From: Anisus vortex
Lineage: Eukaryota; Mollusca; Gastropoda; Planorbidae
Direction of reading: 5' to 3'
Assembly: GCA_949126835.1 (NCBI GenBank)
Contig: OX421507.1
Coordinates: 11,803,011-11,867,010, forward strand
DNA: 64,000 bases
Below are positions 33,810 to 45,372 of this stretch, piece after piece. The notes beneath the pieces were generated by a model, which made no database searches, was not told the origin of the DNA, and saw only the letters and a program-made list of their open reading frames with translations. The position numbers and the translations under genes are program-made. How positions within the stretch are numbered: position 1 is the first letter of the stretch; the number at the start of each line of letters is the position of its first letter.

Positions 33810-34661
33810 TCTCGTCGTGTTCTTACACGAGCTTTGTTAGCACGTGCTTTGATCATATGATTATTTTTGTCTGGTATTATTTTTGTGTGGTATTATTTTT
33901 TCCCATTGTCTTACAATGATTGACACATGTCCTATTTTTTTTCTCCTATTGTTTTATAAGGGTCTTTCTAAGGTTCAGCGGATCTAAAATTTTATAATTA
34001 ATTAATAATATTAATTAAGTAATTGATCACTGGTATAGTGTTCTTTATAATTTTCAATAGTAAAAGGCTTTTTTCAATAAGTTTAATGTGTTTATTGCCC
34101 TAATTAGCACCTTTGAATCGATAATTGATGTGTAAGGGTTATTTTTACTTACTTGGCGGCAGTAATTATCTTAATTTTATACTTAATTAATTAAATAATT
34201 GAAATTTTTATAGCCATTATTAGCGTGTAAAGGAACGTTTTTAAATACTAAGGGTCGTAATTAGCACTAAATATCCCACGTTTTTTTAATACTTTTTTTA
34301 CTTTTTACTTACTGGCATACATTGATTGTCTCTATTTTATACTTAATTAACATATTATAATTTTTATAGTTATAATTAACTTGTAAACAGGTGTTTTTAA
34401 TGACTAAGGGCCGTAATTATCACTAAATAGAAAACATTTTAATACGTTTTTACCTTATTAATTACATGGATACATTAATTGTCTCTATTTTATACTTAAT
34501 TAACATATTATAATTTTATAGTTATAATTAACTTGTAAACAGGTGTTTTTAATTACTAAGGGCCGTAATTATCACTAAATAGACAACATTTTAATACGTT
34601 TTTACCTTATTAATTACATGGATACAGTAATTTTCTTAATTTATTCTTAACTAATGAACTA
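33810..34661. other. Arm interior, AT-rich, diverged repeat units
   Basis: No gene. From about 34140 the phrases ctaagggccgtaatta and gttataattaacttgtaaa recur in diverged, longer-spaced form, an apparent decayed fringe of the 159-bp array. The mirror is 44135-44986. Confidence 0.6.
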
Positions 34662-35775
34662 ATTATAATTTTTATAGCCATAATTATCTCGTAAAGGGAC
34701 GATTTTAATTACTAAGGACCGTAATTATCACATTTCAAGCAACAATTCTCATGTAAGGAACGCACATTTACTTACTTCGATACGGTAATTATCTTAATTT
34801 TATTCTTAACTAATTAACTGATTATAATTTGTATAGCCATAATTATCTCGTAAAGGGACGATTTTAATTCCTAAGGGCCGTAATTATCACATTTTAAGCT
34901 ACAATTCTCATATAAGGAACGCACATTTACTTACTTCGATACGGTAATTATCTTAATTTTATTCTTAACTAATTAACTGATTATAATTTGTATAGCCATA
35001 ATTATCTCGTAAAGGGACGATTTTAATTACTAAGGGCCGTAATTATCACATTTCAAGCAACAATTCTCATTTAAGGAACGCACATTTACTTACTTCGATA
35101 CGGTAATTATCTTAATTTTATTCTTAACTAATTAACTGATTATAATTTGTATAGCCATAATTATCTCGTAAAAGGACGATTTTAATTCCTAAGGGCCGTA
35201 ATTATCACATTTTAAGCTACAATTCTCATGTAAGGAACGCACATTTACTTACTTCGATACGGTAATTATCTTAATTTTATTCTTAACTAATTAACTGATT
35301 ATAATTTGTATAGCCATAATTATCTCGTAAAAGGACGATTTTAATTCCTAAGGGCCGTAATTATCACATTTCAAGCAACAATTCTCATTTAAGGAACGCA
35401 CATTTACTTACTTCGATACGGTAATTATCTTAATTTTATTCTTAACTAATTAACTGATTATAATTTGTATAGCCATAATTATCTCGTAAAGGGACGATTT
35501 TAATTACTAAGGGCCGTAATTATCACATTTCAAGCAACAATGCTCATGTAAGGAACGCACATTTACTTACTTCGATACGGTAATTATCTTAATTTTATTC
35601 TTAACTAATTAACTGATTATAATTTGTATAGCCATAATTATCTCGTAAAGGGACGATTTTAATTACTAAGGGCCGTAATTATCACATTTCAAGCAACAAT
35701 GCTCATGTAAGGAACGCACATTTACTTACTTCGATACGGTGATTATCTTAATTTTATTTTTAACTAACTAACTAA
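34662..35775 (+). repeat. 159-bp tandem array, left arm, seven core units
   Basis: The phrase tacggtaattatcttaatt recurs every 159 bp (34781, 34940, 35099 and onward). Each unit also has tagccataattatctcgtaa, gacgattttaatt and a variable caagcaacaat-ctcat-taagg segment. Diverged units extend on to about 36290. Confidence 0.95.
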
Positions 35776-36289
35776 TTATAATTTTAATAACCATAATTAG
35801 CTTGTAAACGGGTCTGTTTTTAATTACAAAGGGCTGCAATTATCCCTAAATAGACCACATTCTATATACTTTTTACCTTTTTACTTATTGGGATAGAGTA
35901 ATTATCTTAATTTTATTCTTAATTAATTAAACAATTGAAATTTTTTATAGCCATAATTATCTTGTAAAGGGGTGTTTATTAATTACCAAGGGCCGTAATT
36001 AACACTAAATAGGCCACATTTTTTTACTTTTTAAACTTTTTACTTACTTGAATATAGTAATTGTCTTTATTGTATACTTGATTAACTAACTAATTATAAT
36101 TTTAAGAACCATAATTATCGTGTAAAGAGGTGTTTTTTTAATTACTAAGGCCACAAAATTAGCACTAAATAGGCCACCTTTTATATACATTTTACATTTT
36201 TACTTACTTGGATATAGTAATTATCTCTATTTTATACTTAATTAAATAACTAATTTGTATTTTTATAGCCATAATTATATTGTAAAGTT

Positions 36290-37147
36290 TTTTTTTAAAT
36301 AAGATGACGTCTATTTTGTTCTTACACATGATTTTAACACATGATTTTTTAAATTTAAGAATGTTTAATAATAATATTTCGGTTTGTTTAAGCCTTTTCC
36401 TTATTTATTGACAATAAACAAAAGTACGACATAAAGTACAACAGGACAACACTACAACAGTACAACATATATAAAAAAAAAATAGGTTTAAGTTATTATG
36501 TGATTTTATTCATAGTATTATATAGACATAGTACGTACATCAATTAAATAAGTTTATTTTTAATAATACTTTCATAGTATGTACATCAAACAAAAAGTTT
36601 ATTTATAACAATACATATATACATACAATAGCAACCAAAAAGCTTTATTTAGACCAATTCATATATACAGTATAATGTATTTATAGCAATCAAACAAGTT
36701 TATTTATAACAATGCGTATATACAGTATAGTGTATTTATAGCAATTCATAGAGACAGTATAGTGTATTTATAGCAATCAAACAAGTTTATTTATATCAAT
36801 TGATATATACAGTATAGTTTATTTACAGCAGTAAACAGGAAGCGTTGACAAGATCTGAAATAAATAAATGCTTGTCTTATAAAAAATTTAATAATAGTAC
36901 TATGTATATATTGTAAGCAGGTTAAAAATAAAGCCACCACCTATCTATATAACGATACAAGCTAAATTAACATATTGTGATAAAAAGGCAAAAAATAACT
37001 TACCTTTTTTTCTGTATATAACAGCGACCTAGACACAAAAACTGGAACAAGGGTAGATTTACGATGCTAGAACAAGTGAAATTTAGCAATCTGCCTCGGA
37101 CTATATATAGCGTATTTTGACCACACCTGTATTTATCAGTATCATCT
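36290..37147. other. Arm interior between array and LTR
   Basis: AT-rich; the phrases agtttatttat-a-caa and atatacagtatagtgtattta repeat several times at 36530-36830. No gene. The mirror is 41649-42506. Confidence 0.6.
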
Positions 37148-37771
37148 TGTTACGAATATCGGTCATAAATGAATGACGTAGTAAGGCGTTGACCTCTTAA
37201 CAAGTGCGTATCAGAGTCCAAAGCGACCAAGGTTTGACCTTTGTGCCCTGAGGGCAGTTTAAATAAAATAATTCGTCCAACCCCGTGGAAATTGGAGGAT
37301 AATTCTAGATCGTAGTAATTATAGAGAAAGGTTAAAATGCGTATTAAGACCCTGTAGAATCTTCGATGATAGTTTTCTTTGTAAAGTCCCGACCTCCTTA
37401 GAGAAAGTTCAGTTCGAAAGTTTGTAGAGTGAAGTCGCTATATTAATGCTTGTATATTTCATGTCATATTATTGATACTTATGTTGCCATCAGTTGATGA
37501 AATTTATTGATCGTTTATATTGAGTCTACAATTTAAATAAAATTGTTTATTCAACAACTGGAGTTGTTTGATCTATCATTGTTGAGAAAGGTGTTGAAGA
37601 TAATTATCACGAATATAACTACATTGCTGCATAGACCTGTCAGTCAAGAAACCCCTAGCTTGGGCTACAGATTAGCAGAATCTAGAGACTTCTAATAAAG
37701 ATACAACTATATGCATTGAATCCGATTTAACGAGTCGTAATAATAGTCATCATAACAAAGAGGCCATAACA
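37148..37771 (+). repeat. LTR of a gypsy-like retrotransposon, left arm
   Basis: Starts TGTTA and ends TAACA, a 5-bp inverted terminus of TG...CA type. It is followed one base later by a putative primer-binding site and then by gag, so it acts as a 5' LTR. Length 624 bp. No 3' LTR exists in the element, so there is no within-element LTR pair to compare. Confidence 0.75.
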
Positions 37772-37772
37772 A

Positions 37773-37790
37773 TTTGCGGGCTACGTCCGA
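37773..37790 (+). other. Putative primer-binding site, left arm
   Basis: The phrase tttgcgggctacgtccga directly after the LTR resembles, with differences, the tRNA-Pro-type site of some LTR elements. The tRNA match is not verified. The mirror is 41006-41023. Confidence 0.4.
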
Positions 37791-37945
37791 TATAGTTGTA
37801 TAGTGAAGCATATATTCAAGTTGTGTTGTGTTGTGTGTTGAAGCCGTGACCTACTGAGCAAGCCTAATAACGCTGAATTCATTCTTCCGATTGGAAAAAC
37901 GTAAGTTGGAAAAATGTACCACTTTATAAATCTCTTAACTAAAGA

Positions 37946-38646
37946 ATGGAATTTATTGAAAATCCAGAAGAAGAAGTTCTAAAAACTTTATCAATAAAGA
38001 AGTTAAAAGAGATCGCTGAGATCTTGAAGATAGAAGTTACTGAGACTACACCATCGAGGACTGTGTTGACACAGCAGATAAAAGATGTGTTGATTGCGAG
38101 TGGAAAGTTGGAAGTAGAATCAAGAGCGGAGGGATATCAAGTTGAAGGTCAGATGTCTGAACAGTTACGGTTTCAGTTAGAAATGAAACGGATGGAAATG
38201 GAGATGGAAGAAAAACGTCTTCATCGTGAGATGGAAGATAAGAAAAGTCAAAGAGAAATAGAAAGTCAGGAAAGAGATAAGAAAAGTCAAAGAGAAACAG
38301 AAAGTCAGGAAAGAATAGAACTGGCGAAGAAAGGAGCTACTAAAAAAGAATCTCATAATGATGTAGAGATGGCCAGGTGGAAAAAGCTAGTCCCTACCTA
38401 CTTTGATAAAGAAAGTGAAATAGCTAATTTCTTCCAGACCTTTGAAATTTCTTGCAGAGATTTTAGTTCCCAGAAGATAAATGGGGAATATTAGTAAGAA
38501 CAGCTTTTACTCAGGGAAGGGCAAGAGATTGTGTTCTATTGTTAAAAGAGGAGCATTTAAATGATTATGAAGTCATTAAAGACACTGTACTTAAAGCGTA
38601 CAACCAAATACCTGAAAGTTATCGGAAAAGGTTCCGTCAGTACACA
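37946..38646 (+). pseudogene. Gypsy-like gag, 5' part only (left arm)
   Basis: Gag would form the particle shell of the retroelement. A 182-codon frame starts at ATG 37946: the first 60 residues are mixed, then a charged Glu/Lys/Arg/Met-rich coiled-coil-like stretch (about 70-130), then a region ending YFDKESEIANFFQTFE that fits SCAN/retrotransposon-gag-like proteins. The frame ends at a TAG near 38494. Similarity continues in another frame to the arm boundary at 38646, where the copy is cut by the inversion junction. The same frame lesion is in the right arm, so it pre-dates the palindrome. Gag identity is inferred from domain style and LTR context. Confidence 0.75.
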
Positions 38647-39707
38647 GGTTTGCATTGTTGTTTGAGCATGCTGTGGTCTATCTGTTCATAGACATCAGTA
38701 GTAGGAGTTTCTTCCTCGTCGACAGCTTTCTCATGTAGCTGTAGCAACTCTGGGTCTACTTTCTGTTCAGCAATCAATTCATTTTGCGATGACTTCTTTG
38801 ATTGTTCATTTCCTTTCGGACAATCTTCAATCATGGAGAAAATAGTAGTATCGAGTTCCACTTCTCCTTCCTCTTTCTTCTCTCGTGGGAGAATTTCTTC
38901 TTTCTTTTTCTTTTCTTGTGAGATAGTTTCTTCTTTCTTTTTCTGTGGTGTCATACCATTTATGACATCACCTACAGGATAAAGTTCTTTTTCTTTTCCT
39001 GTCTCCACAATAGGAATAGGGTCTGGATTTTCCTTCACAATCAGTTCAGGTCTCACCCTCCCTTTCGCCAAATCATTTGCTAGGATAACGGATATGCCCT
39101 CAACAGGAAGTTTTGATATTACTCCAACTGTCACATATCCTGTCACCAAGTCAGATGCGAGGTATATCCTATGTAGAGGTATTTCTTCTTTCCATTCAAA
39201 ACCTCTCAATAGGACAGTCTGTCCTGTCAATGTATTATCATTCAATGGTAATACATCTTTAAGCAGCAGTGTTAATGATGCTCCTGTGTCTCGTAATGTG
39301 TTTACGGACTTCAGTGGTCCTTCCTTTTGTAAGGCCACACAACCTTCACTAATGAACGGTTGAAAACTGCACAGGGTCTCTGTGTCAATTTTATTCTTCC
39401 CTTGACCATGACTTTCGGGTGTTGTTTCATCTTTCGATGACTTCAGACTCTTGTTCGAGTCAAAAATACTTTGGTCTACTTTCTCGTCTCTGTGGACTTG
39501 GACAATTAACCCAATAGTAGCCATTCTGTATTTATAATCAGGATATTTATCCTCATTATCTTCAGTTGTAGATTTCTCTACCTTCTGACTTTTGCTCTCA
39601 GGCAAATCCACCCTCAGTGTTTCTGGTTTAGAAGAACTTTCTTCGAATTCAGTTCGTTTGTATTTTCGCTTTCTTGTACATTCTGTATTGGTGCATGTCT
39701 GACGCAC
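38637..39707 (-). pseudogene. Gypsy-like retropepsin region
   Basis: An open minus-strand frame of about 356 codons, starting at a GTG rather than a clear ATG. Residues around 141-147 read LRDTGAS, the D(T/S)GA signature of retroviral-type aspartic proteases that process gag-pol polyproteins. The following VLLRGFEW and VILANDLA blocks fit the protease fold. The N-terminal part is polar and the C-terminal part is Glu/Lys-rich. It lies in a different frame from the upstream zinc knuckle. Its final codons and stop come from the inverted left-arm copy, so the 3' end is a rearrangement junction. No reverse transcriptase or integrase follows. Confidence 0.75.
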
Positions 39708-40149
39708 ATTACCACTTTATTAGGTCCTTTTTCTTTCCTTATACTCCAACAGTCTTCAATGCTATGTCCTGTTCTTTTCAAAAAGTACATTGGACGTTTT
39801 TGTTGACAGGTTTCTTATTCACATCATTTTGTTTCACAAAATGCTCTTTTTCACGATGTTTTTGTGGTGTGTTTTCTGCTTGCCGTTGTGCCCTATTAAA
39901 ATTCTTTTCACCAGCTGTCCTATGACACAGTGTATACTGTTCCGCTAAATCAGCAGCCTTATGTGGGTCAGTGATGTCACGCTCGGATAAATACATTCTT
40001 ATATCCGGCCTCACTTTGTTAATAAAATCCTCTAACAGAATGATATCTTTCATTTCTTTTAATGTGGAGATATTTCTGGATTTTATCCACTGATCCATTA
40101 ACTTTTCTTCTGCTCTAAGGAAGTCTAAGTGTGTTTGGTAAGGGGACAT
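38647..40149. other. Unique spacer of the palindrome
   Basis: 1503 bp present once. On the minus strand it continues the right-arm retroelement with the rest of gag, a zinc-knuckle position and a retropepsin-like region. It ends abruptly at the left-arm copy, which lies in inverted orientation. Confidence 0.88.
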
Positions 40150-40850
40150 TGTGTACTGACGGAACCTTTTCCGATAACTTTCAGGTATTTGGTTGTACGC
40201 TTTAAGTACAGTGTCTTTAATGACTTCATAATCATTTAAATGCTCCTCTTTTAACAATAGAACACAATCTCTTGCCCTTCCCTGAGTAAAAGCTGTTCTT
40301 ACTAATATTCCCCATTTATCTTCTGGGAACTAAAATCTCTGCAAGAAATTTCAAAGGTCTGGAAGAAATTAGCTATTTCACTTTCTTTATCAAAGTAGGT
40401 AGGGACTAGCTTTTTCCACCTGGCCATCTCTACATCATTATGAGATTCTTTTTTAGTAGCTCCTTTCTTCGCCAGTTCTATTCTTTCCTGACTTTCTGTT
40501 TCTCTTTGACTTTTCTTATCTCTTTCCTGACTTTCTATTTCTCTTTGACTTTTCTTATCTTCCATCTCACGATGAAGACGTTTTTCTTCCATCTCCATTT
40601 CCATCCGTTTCATTTCTAACTGAAACCGTAACTGTTCAGACATCTGACCTTCAACTTGATATCCCTCCGCTCTTGATTCTACTTCCAACTTTCCACTCGC
40701 AATCAACACATCTTTTATCTGCTGTGTCAACACAGTCCTCGATGGTGTAGTCTCAGTAACTTCTATCTTCAAGATCTCAGCGATCTCTTTTAACTTCTTT
40801 ATTGATAAAGTTTTTAGAACTTCTTCTTCTGGATTTTCAATAAATTCCAT
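39778..40850 (-). pseudogene. Gypsy-like gag, right copy
   Basis: Starts at 40850 with the same 182 codons as the left copy. It breaks frame near 40302 and resumes as a 159-codon frame (40257-39778) reading YRKRFRQYTMSPYQTHLDFL, EDFINKVRPDIRMYL and DPHKAADLAEQY, typical of SCAN-like retroelement gag. It stops at 39778 where a CCHC zinc knuckle would lie: the first Cys precedes the TGA, and a spaced His and Cys follow it, so the stop replaces the second Cys. Two disabling changes are therefore visible. Confidence 0.8.
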
Positions 40851-41024
40851 TCTTTAGTTAAGAGATTTATAAAGTGGTACATTTTTCCAACTTACGTTTT
40901 TCCAATCGGAAGAATGAATTCAGCGTTATTAGGCTTGCTCAGTAGGTCACGGCTTCAACACACAACACAACACAACTTGAATATATGCTTCACTATACAA
41001 CTATATCGGACGTAGCCCGCAAAT

Positions 41025-41648
41025 TGTTATGGCCTCTTTGTTATGATGACTATTATTACGACTCGTTAAATCGGATTCAATGCATATAGTTGTATCTTTA
41101 TTAGAAGTCTCTAGATTCTGCTAATCTGTAGCCCAAGCTAGGGGTTTCTTGACTGACAGGTCTATGCAGCAATGTAGTTATATTCGTGATAATTATCTTC
41201 AACACCTTTCTCAACAATGATAGATCAAACAACTCCAGTTGTTGAATAAACAATTTTATTTAAATTGTAGACTCAATATAAACGATCAATAAATTTCATC
41301 AACTGATGGCAACATAAGTATCAATAATATGACATGAAATATACAAGCATTAATATAGCGACTTCACTCTACAAACTTTCGAACTGAACTTTCTCTAAGG
41401 AGGTCGGGACTTTACAAAGAAAACTATCATCGAAGATTCTACAGGGTCTTAATACGCATTTTAACCTTTCTCTATAATTACTACGATCTAGAATTATCCT
41501 CCAATTTCCACGGGGTTGGACGAATTATTTTATTTAAACTGCCCTCAGGGCACAAAGGTCAAACCTTGGTCGCTTTGGACTCTGATACGCACTTGTTAAG
41601 AGGTCAACGCCTTACTACGTCATTCATTTATGACCGATATTCGTAACA
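41025..41648 (-). repeat. LTR of a gypsy-like retrotransposon, right arm
   Basis: Mirror of the left-arm LTR at 37148-37771, oriented to read into the minus-strand gag. Confidence 0.75.
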
Positions 41649-43020
41649 AGATGATACTGATAAATACAGGTGTGGTCAAAATACGCTATATATAGTCCGA
41701 GGCAGATTGCTAAATTTCACTTGTTCTAGCATCGTAAATCTACCCTTGTTCCAGTTTTTGTGTCTAGGTCGCTGTTATATACAGAAAAAAAGGTAAGTTA
41801 TTTTTTGCCTTTTTATCACAATATGTTAATTTAGCTTGTATCGTTATATAGATAGGTGGTGGCTTTATTTTTAACCTGCTTACAATATATACATAGTACT
41901 ATTATTAAATTTTTTATAAGACAAGCATTTATTTATTTCAGATCTTGTCAACGCTTCCTGTTTACTGCTGTAAATAAACTATACTGTATATATCAATTGA
42001 TATAAATAAACTTGTTTGATTGCTATAAATACACTATACTGTCTCTATGAATTGCTATAAATACACTATACTGTATATACGCATTGTTATAAATAAACTT
42101 GTTTGATTGCTATAAATACATTATACTGTATATATGAATTGGTCTAAATAAAGCTTTTTGGTTGCTATTGTATGTATATATGTATTGTTATAAATAAACT
42201 TTTTGTTTGATGTACATACTATGAAAGTATTATTAAAAATAAACTTATTTAATTGATGTACGTACTATGTCTATATAATACTATGAATAAAATCACATAA
42301 TAACTTAAACCTATTTTTTTTTTATATATGTTGTACTGTTGTAGTGTTGTCCTGTTGTACTTTATGTCGTACTTTTGTTTATTGTCAATAAATAAGGAAA
42401 AGGCTTAAACAAACCGAAATATTATTATTAAACATTCTTAAATTTAAAAAATCATGTGTTAAAATCATGTGTAAGAACAAAATAGACGTCATCTTATTTA
42501 AAAAAAAACTTTACAATATAATTATGGCTATAAAAATACAAATTAGTTATTTAATTAAGTATAAAATAGAGATAATTACTATATCCAAGTAAGTAAAAAT
42601 GTAAAATGTATATAAAAGGTGGCCTATTTAGTGCTAATTTTGTGGCCTTAGTAATTAAAAAAACACCTCTTTACACGATAATTATGGTTCTTAAAATTAT
42701 AATTAGTTAGTTAATCAAGTATACAATAAAGACAATTACTATATTCAAGTAAGTAAAAAGTTTAAAAAGTAAAAAAATGTGGCCTATTTAGTGTTAATTA
42801 CGGCCCTTGGTAATTAATAAACACCCCTTTACAAGATAATTATGGCTATAAAAAATTTCAATTGTTTAATTAATTAAGAATAAAATTAAGATAATTACTC
42901 TATCGCAATAAGTAAAAAGGTAAAAAGTATATAGAATGTGGTCTATTTAGGGATAATTGCAGCCCTTTGTAATTAAAAACAGACCCGTTTACAAGCTAAT
43001 TATGGTTATTAAAATTATAA

Positions 43021-44134
43021 TTAGTTAGTTAGTTAAAAATAAAATTAAGATAATCACCGTATCGAAGTAAGTAAATGTGCGTTCCTTACATGAGCATTGT
43101 TGCTTGAAATGTGATAATTACGGCCCTTAGTAATTAAAATCGTCCCTTTACGAGATAATTATGGCTATACAAATTATAATCAGTTAATTAGTTAAGAATA
43201 AAATTAAGATAATTACCGTATCGAAGTAAGTAAATGTGCGTTCCTTACATGAGCATTGTTGCTTGAAATGTGATAATTACGGCCCTTAGTAATTAAAATC
43301 GTCCCTTTACGAGATAATTATGGCTATACAAATTATAATCAGTTAATTAGTTAAGAATAAAATTAAGATAATTACCGTATCGAAGTAAGTAAATGTGCGT
43401 TCCTTACATGAGCATTGTTGCTTGAAATGTGATAATTACGGCCCTTAGTAATTAAAATCGTCCCTTTACGAGATAATTATGGCTATACAAATTATAATCA
43501 GTTAATTAGTTAAGAATAAAATTAAGATAATTACCGTATCGAAGTAAGTAAATGTGCGTTCCTTAAATGAGAATTGTTGCTTGAAATGTGATAATTACGG
43601 CCCTTAGGAATTAAAATCGTCCTTTTACGAGATAATTATGGCTATACAAATTATAATCAGTTAATTAGTTAAGAATAAAATTAAGATAATTACCGTATCG
43701 AAGTAAGTAAATGTGCGTTCCTTACATGAGCATTGTTGCTTGAAATGTGATAATTACGGCCCTTAGTAATTAAAATCGTCCCTTTACGAGATAATTATGG
43801 CTATACAAATTATAATCAGTTAATTAGTTAAGAATAAAATTAAGATAATTACCGTATCGAAGTAAGTAAATGTGCGTTCCTTACATGAGAATTGTAGCTT
43901 AAAATGTGATAATTACGGCCCTTAGGAATTAAAATCGTCCCTTTACGAGATAATTATGGCTATACAAATTATAATCAGTTAATTAGTTAAGAATAAAATT
44001 AAGATAATTACCGTATCGAAGTAAGTAAATGTGCGTTCCTTACATGAGAATTGTTGCTTGAAATGTGATAATTACGGTCCTTAGTAATTAAAATCGTCCC
44101 TTTACGAGATAATTATGGCTATAAAAATTATAAT
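43021..44134 (-). repeat. 159-bp tandem array, right arm, seven core units
   Basis: Mirror of the left array with the same unit number and period but different variants at units 2-5. Confidence 0.95.
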
Positions 44135-44986
44135 TAGTTCATTAGTTAAGAATAAATTAAGAAAATTACTGTATCCATGTAATTAATAAGGTAAAAACGT
44201 ATTAAAATGTTGTCTATTTAGTGATAATTACGGCCCTTAGTAATTAAAAACACCTGTTTACAAGTTAATTATAACTATAAAATTATAATATGTTAATTAA
44301 GTATAAAATAGAGACAATTAATGTATCCATGTAATTAATAAGGTAAAAACGTATTAAAATGTTTTCTATTTAGTGATAATTACGGCCCTTAGTCATTAAA
44401 AACACCTGTTTACAAGTTAATTATAACTATAAAAATTATAATATGTTAATTAAGTATAAAATAGAGACAATCAATGTATGCCAGTAAGTAAAAAGTAAAA
44501 AAAGTATTAAAAAAACGTGGGATATTTAGTGCTAATTACGACCCTTAGTATTTAAAAACGTTCCTTTACACGCTAATAATGGCTATAAAAATTTCAATTA
44601 TTTAATTAATTAAGTATAAAATTAAGATAATTACTGCCGCCAAGTAAGTAAAAATAACCCTTACACATCAATTATCGATTCAAAGGTGCTAATTAGGGCA
44701 ATAAACACATTAAACTTATTGAAAAAAGCCTTTTACTATTGAAAATTATAAAGAACACTATACCAGTGATCAATTACTTAATTAATATTATTAATTAATT
44801 ATAAAATTTTAGATCCGCTGAACCTTAGAAAGACCCTTATAAAACAATAGGAGAAAAAAAATAGGACATGTGTCAATCATTGTAAGACAATGGGAAAAAA
44901 TAATACCACACAAAAATAATACCAGACAAAAATAATCATATGATCAAAGCACGTGCTAACAAAGCTCGTGTAAGAACACGACGAGA

Positions 44987-45054
44987 CGCCATCTTGGATG
45001 ACATCACTTCCGGTGCCGGGGTCAAAGGTCACGGGGTCATGAGGTCAAAGGTCA
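44987..45054. promoter_or_regulatory. Terminal cluster of transcription-factor-like sites, right end
   Basis: Mirror image of the left cluster: YY1-like at 44987-44995, ETS-like at about 45005-45014, DR1-like at 45019-45031 and 45042-45054. Confidence 0.45.
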
Positions 45055-45113
45055 CAGGGTCACCCGTCACCCTCACCCGTAAATCCTACCTGAAAACTAC
45101 ACACTATACTACT

Positions 45114-45372
45114 GGCAGCGAGTTCGACTGGTGATCTGAAAGTTCTGGGTTCGAATCCTGGTGCAGGCTAGGATTTTTTTCCCGGGACTTGAGGGTGTCT
45201 CCGAGTCTACCCAGCTCTTATGTTTACCTGACACTAGTTGGGGTAAAGTAAAGGCGGATGGGCATTGTGCTGGCCACACATCCCCTAGTATGCCGTGGCC
45301 ACATAAACTGGTGAACGCTGATTCACCAGCCCTATGATCAATTTGTCCAACGGGTACTGTACAGACTGTACT
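45114..45372 (+). mobile_element. tRNA-derived SINE, main body (split by the palindromic element)
   Basis: Starts with the second ggcagc copy, then gagttcgactgg, B-box-like gggttcgaatcc, tctacccagctctta, cctgacactagttgggg, tggccacacatcccc and gggtactgtaca. It is the best-preserved SINE body in the window. Confidence 0.9.

Larger units (their letters stand above)
33683..38646 (+). repeat. Left arm of the giant inverted repeat
   Basis: Pairs with 40150-45113. The match begins with the element terminus and stops at cagtacaca (38638-38646); beyond this the left side reads ggtttgc and the right arm's complement reads atgtccc. Confidence 0.93.
33683..45113. mobile_element. Giant palindromic mobile element, 11,431 bp, 4964-bp inverted repeats
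   Basis: Arms 33683-38646 and 40150-45113 are reverse complements: position x pairs with 78796 minus x at every anchor I checked (both ends, LTR, gag start, arm/spacer junction), so there is no net length difference. Ends read agtagtatagtgtgtag inward. The 6-bp ggcagc lies at 33677-33682 and 45114-45119; removing the element and one copy restores a continuous SINE head. The spacer is 1503 bp. Arm contents, outside in: a regulatory cluster, a 159-bp tandem array, AT-rich sequence, a gypsy-like LTR and the start of gag. No transposase, integrase or polymerase seen. A 6-bp duplication, long inverted repeats and 5'-AG suit Polinton/Maverick; Dada or IS3EU are alternatives. Confidence 0.9.
40150..45113 (-). 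repeat. Right arm of the giant inverted repeat
   Basis: Reverse complement of the left arm. Sampled stretches outside the 159-bp array are identical or nearly so. Within the array the order of unit variants differs, so the arm is not a verbatim copy. Confidence 0.93.

Noticed and set aside
33596..33856. Arg/Lys-rich 64-86-residue frames at both ends of the palindrome
   Set aside because: The frame is mirrored because the arms are identical. It overlaps the regulatory-motif cluster, runs into the flanking SINE and shows no domain.
33683..45113. Palindrome as a pure assembly artefact
   Set aside because: Distinct flanks joined by an exact 6-bp duplication in a reconstructable SINE, and different unit order in the two arrays, argue for a real insertion; read-level confirmation is still the decisive test.
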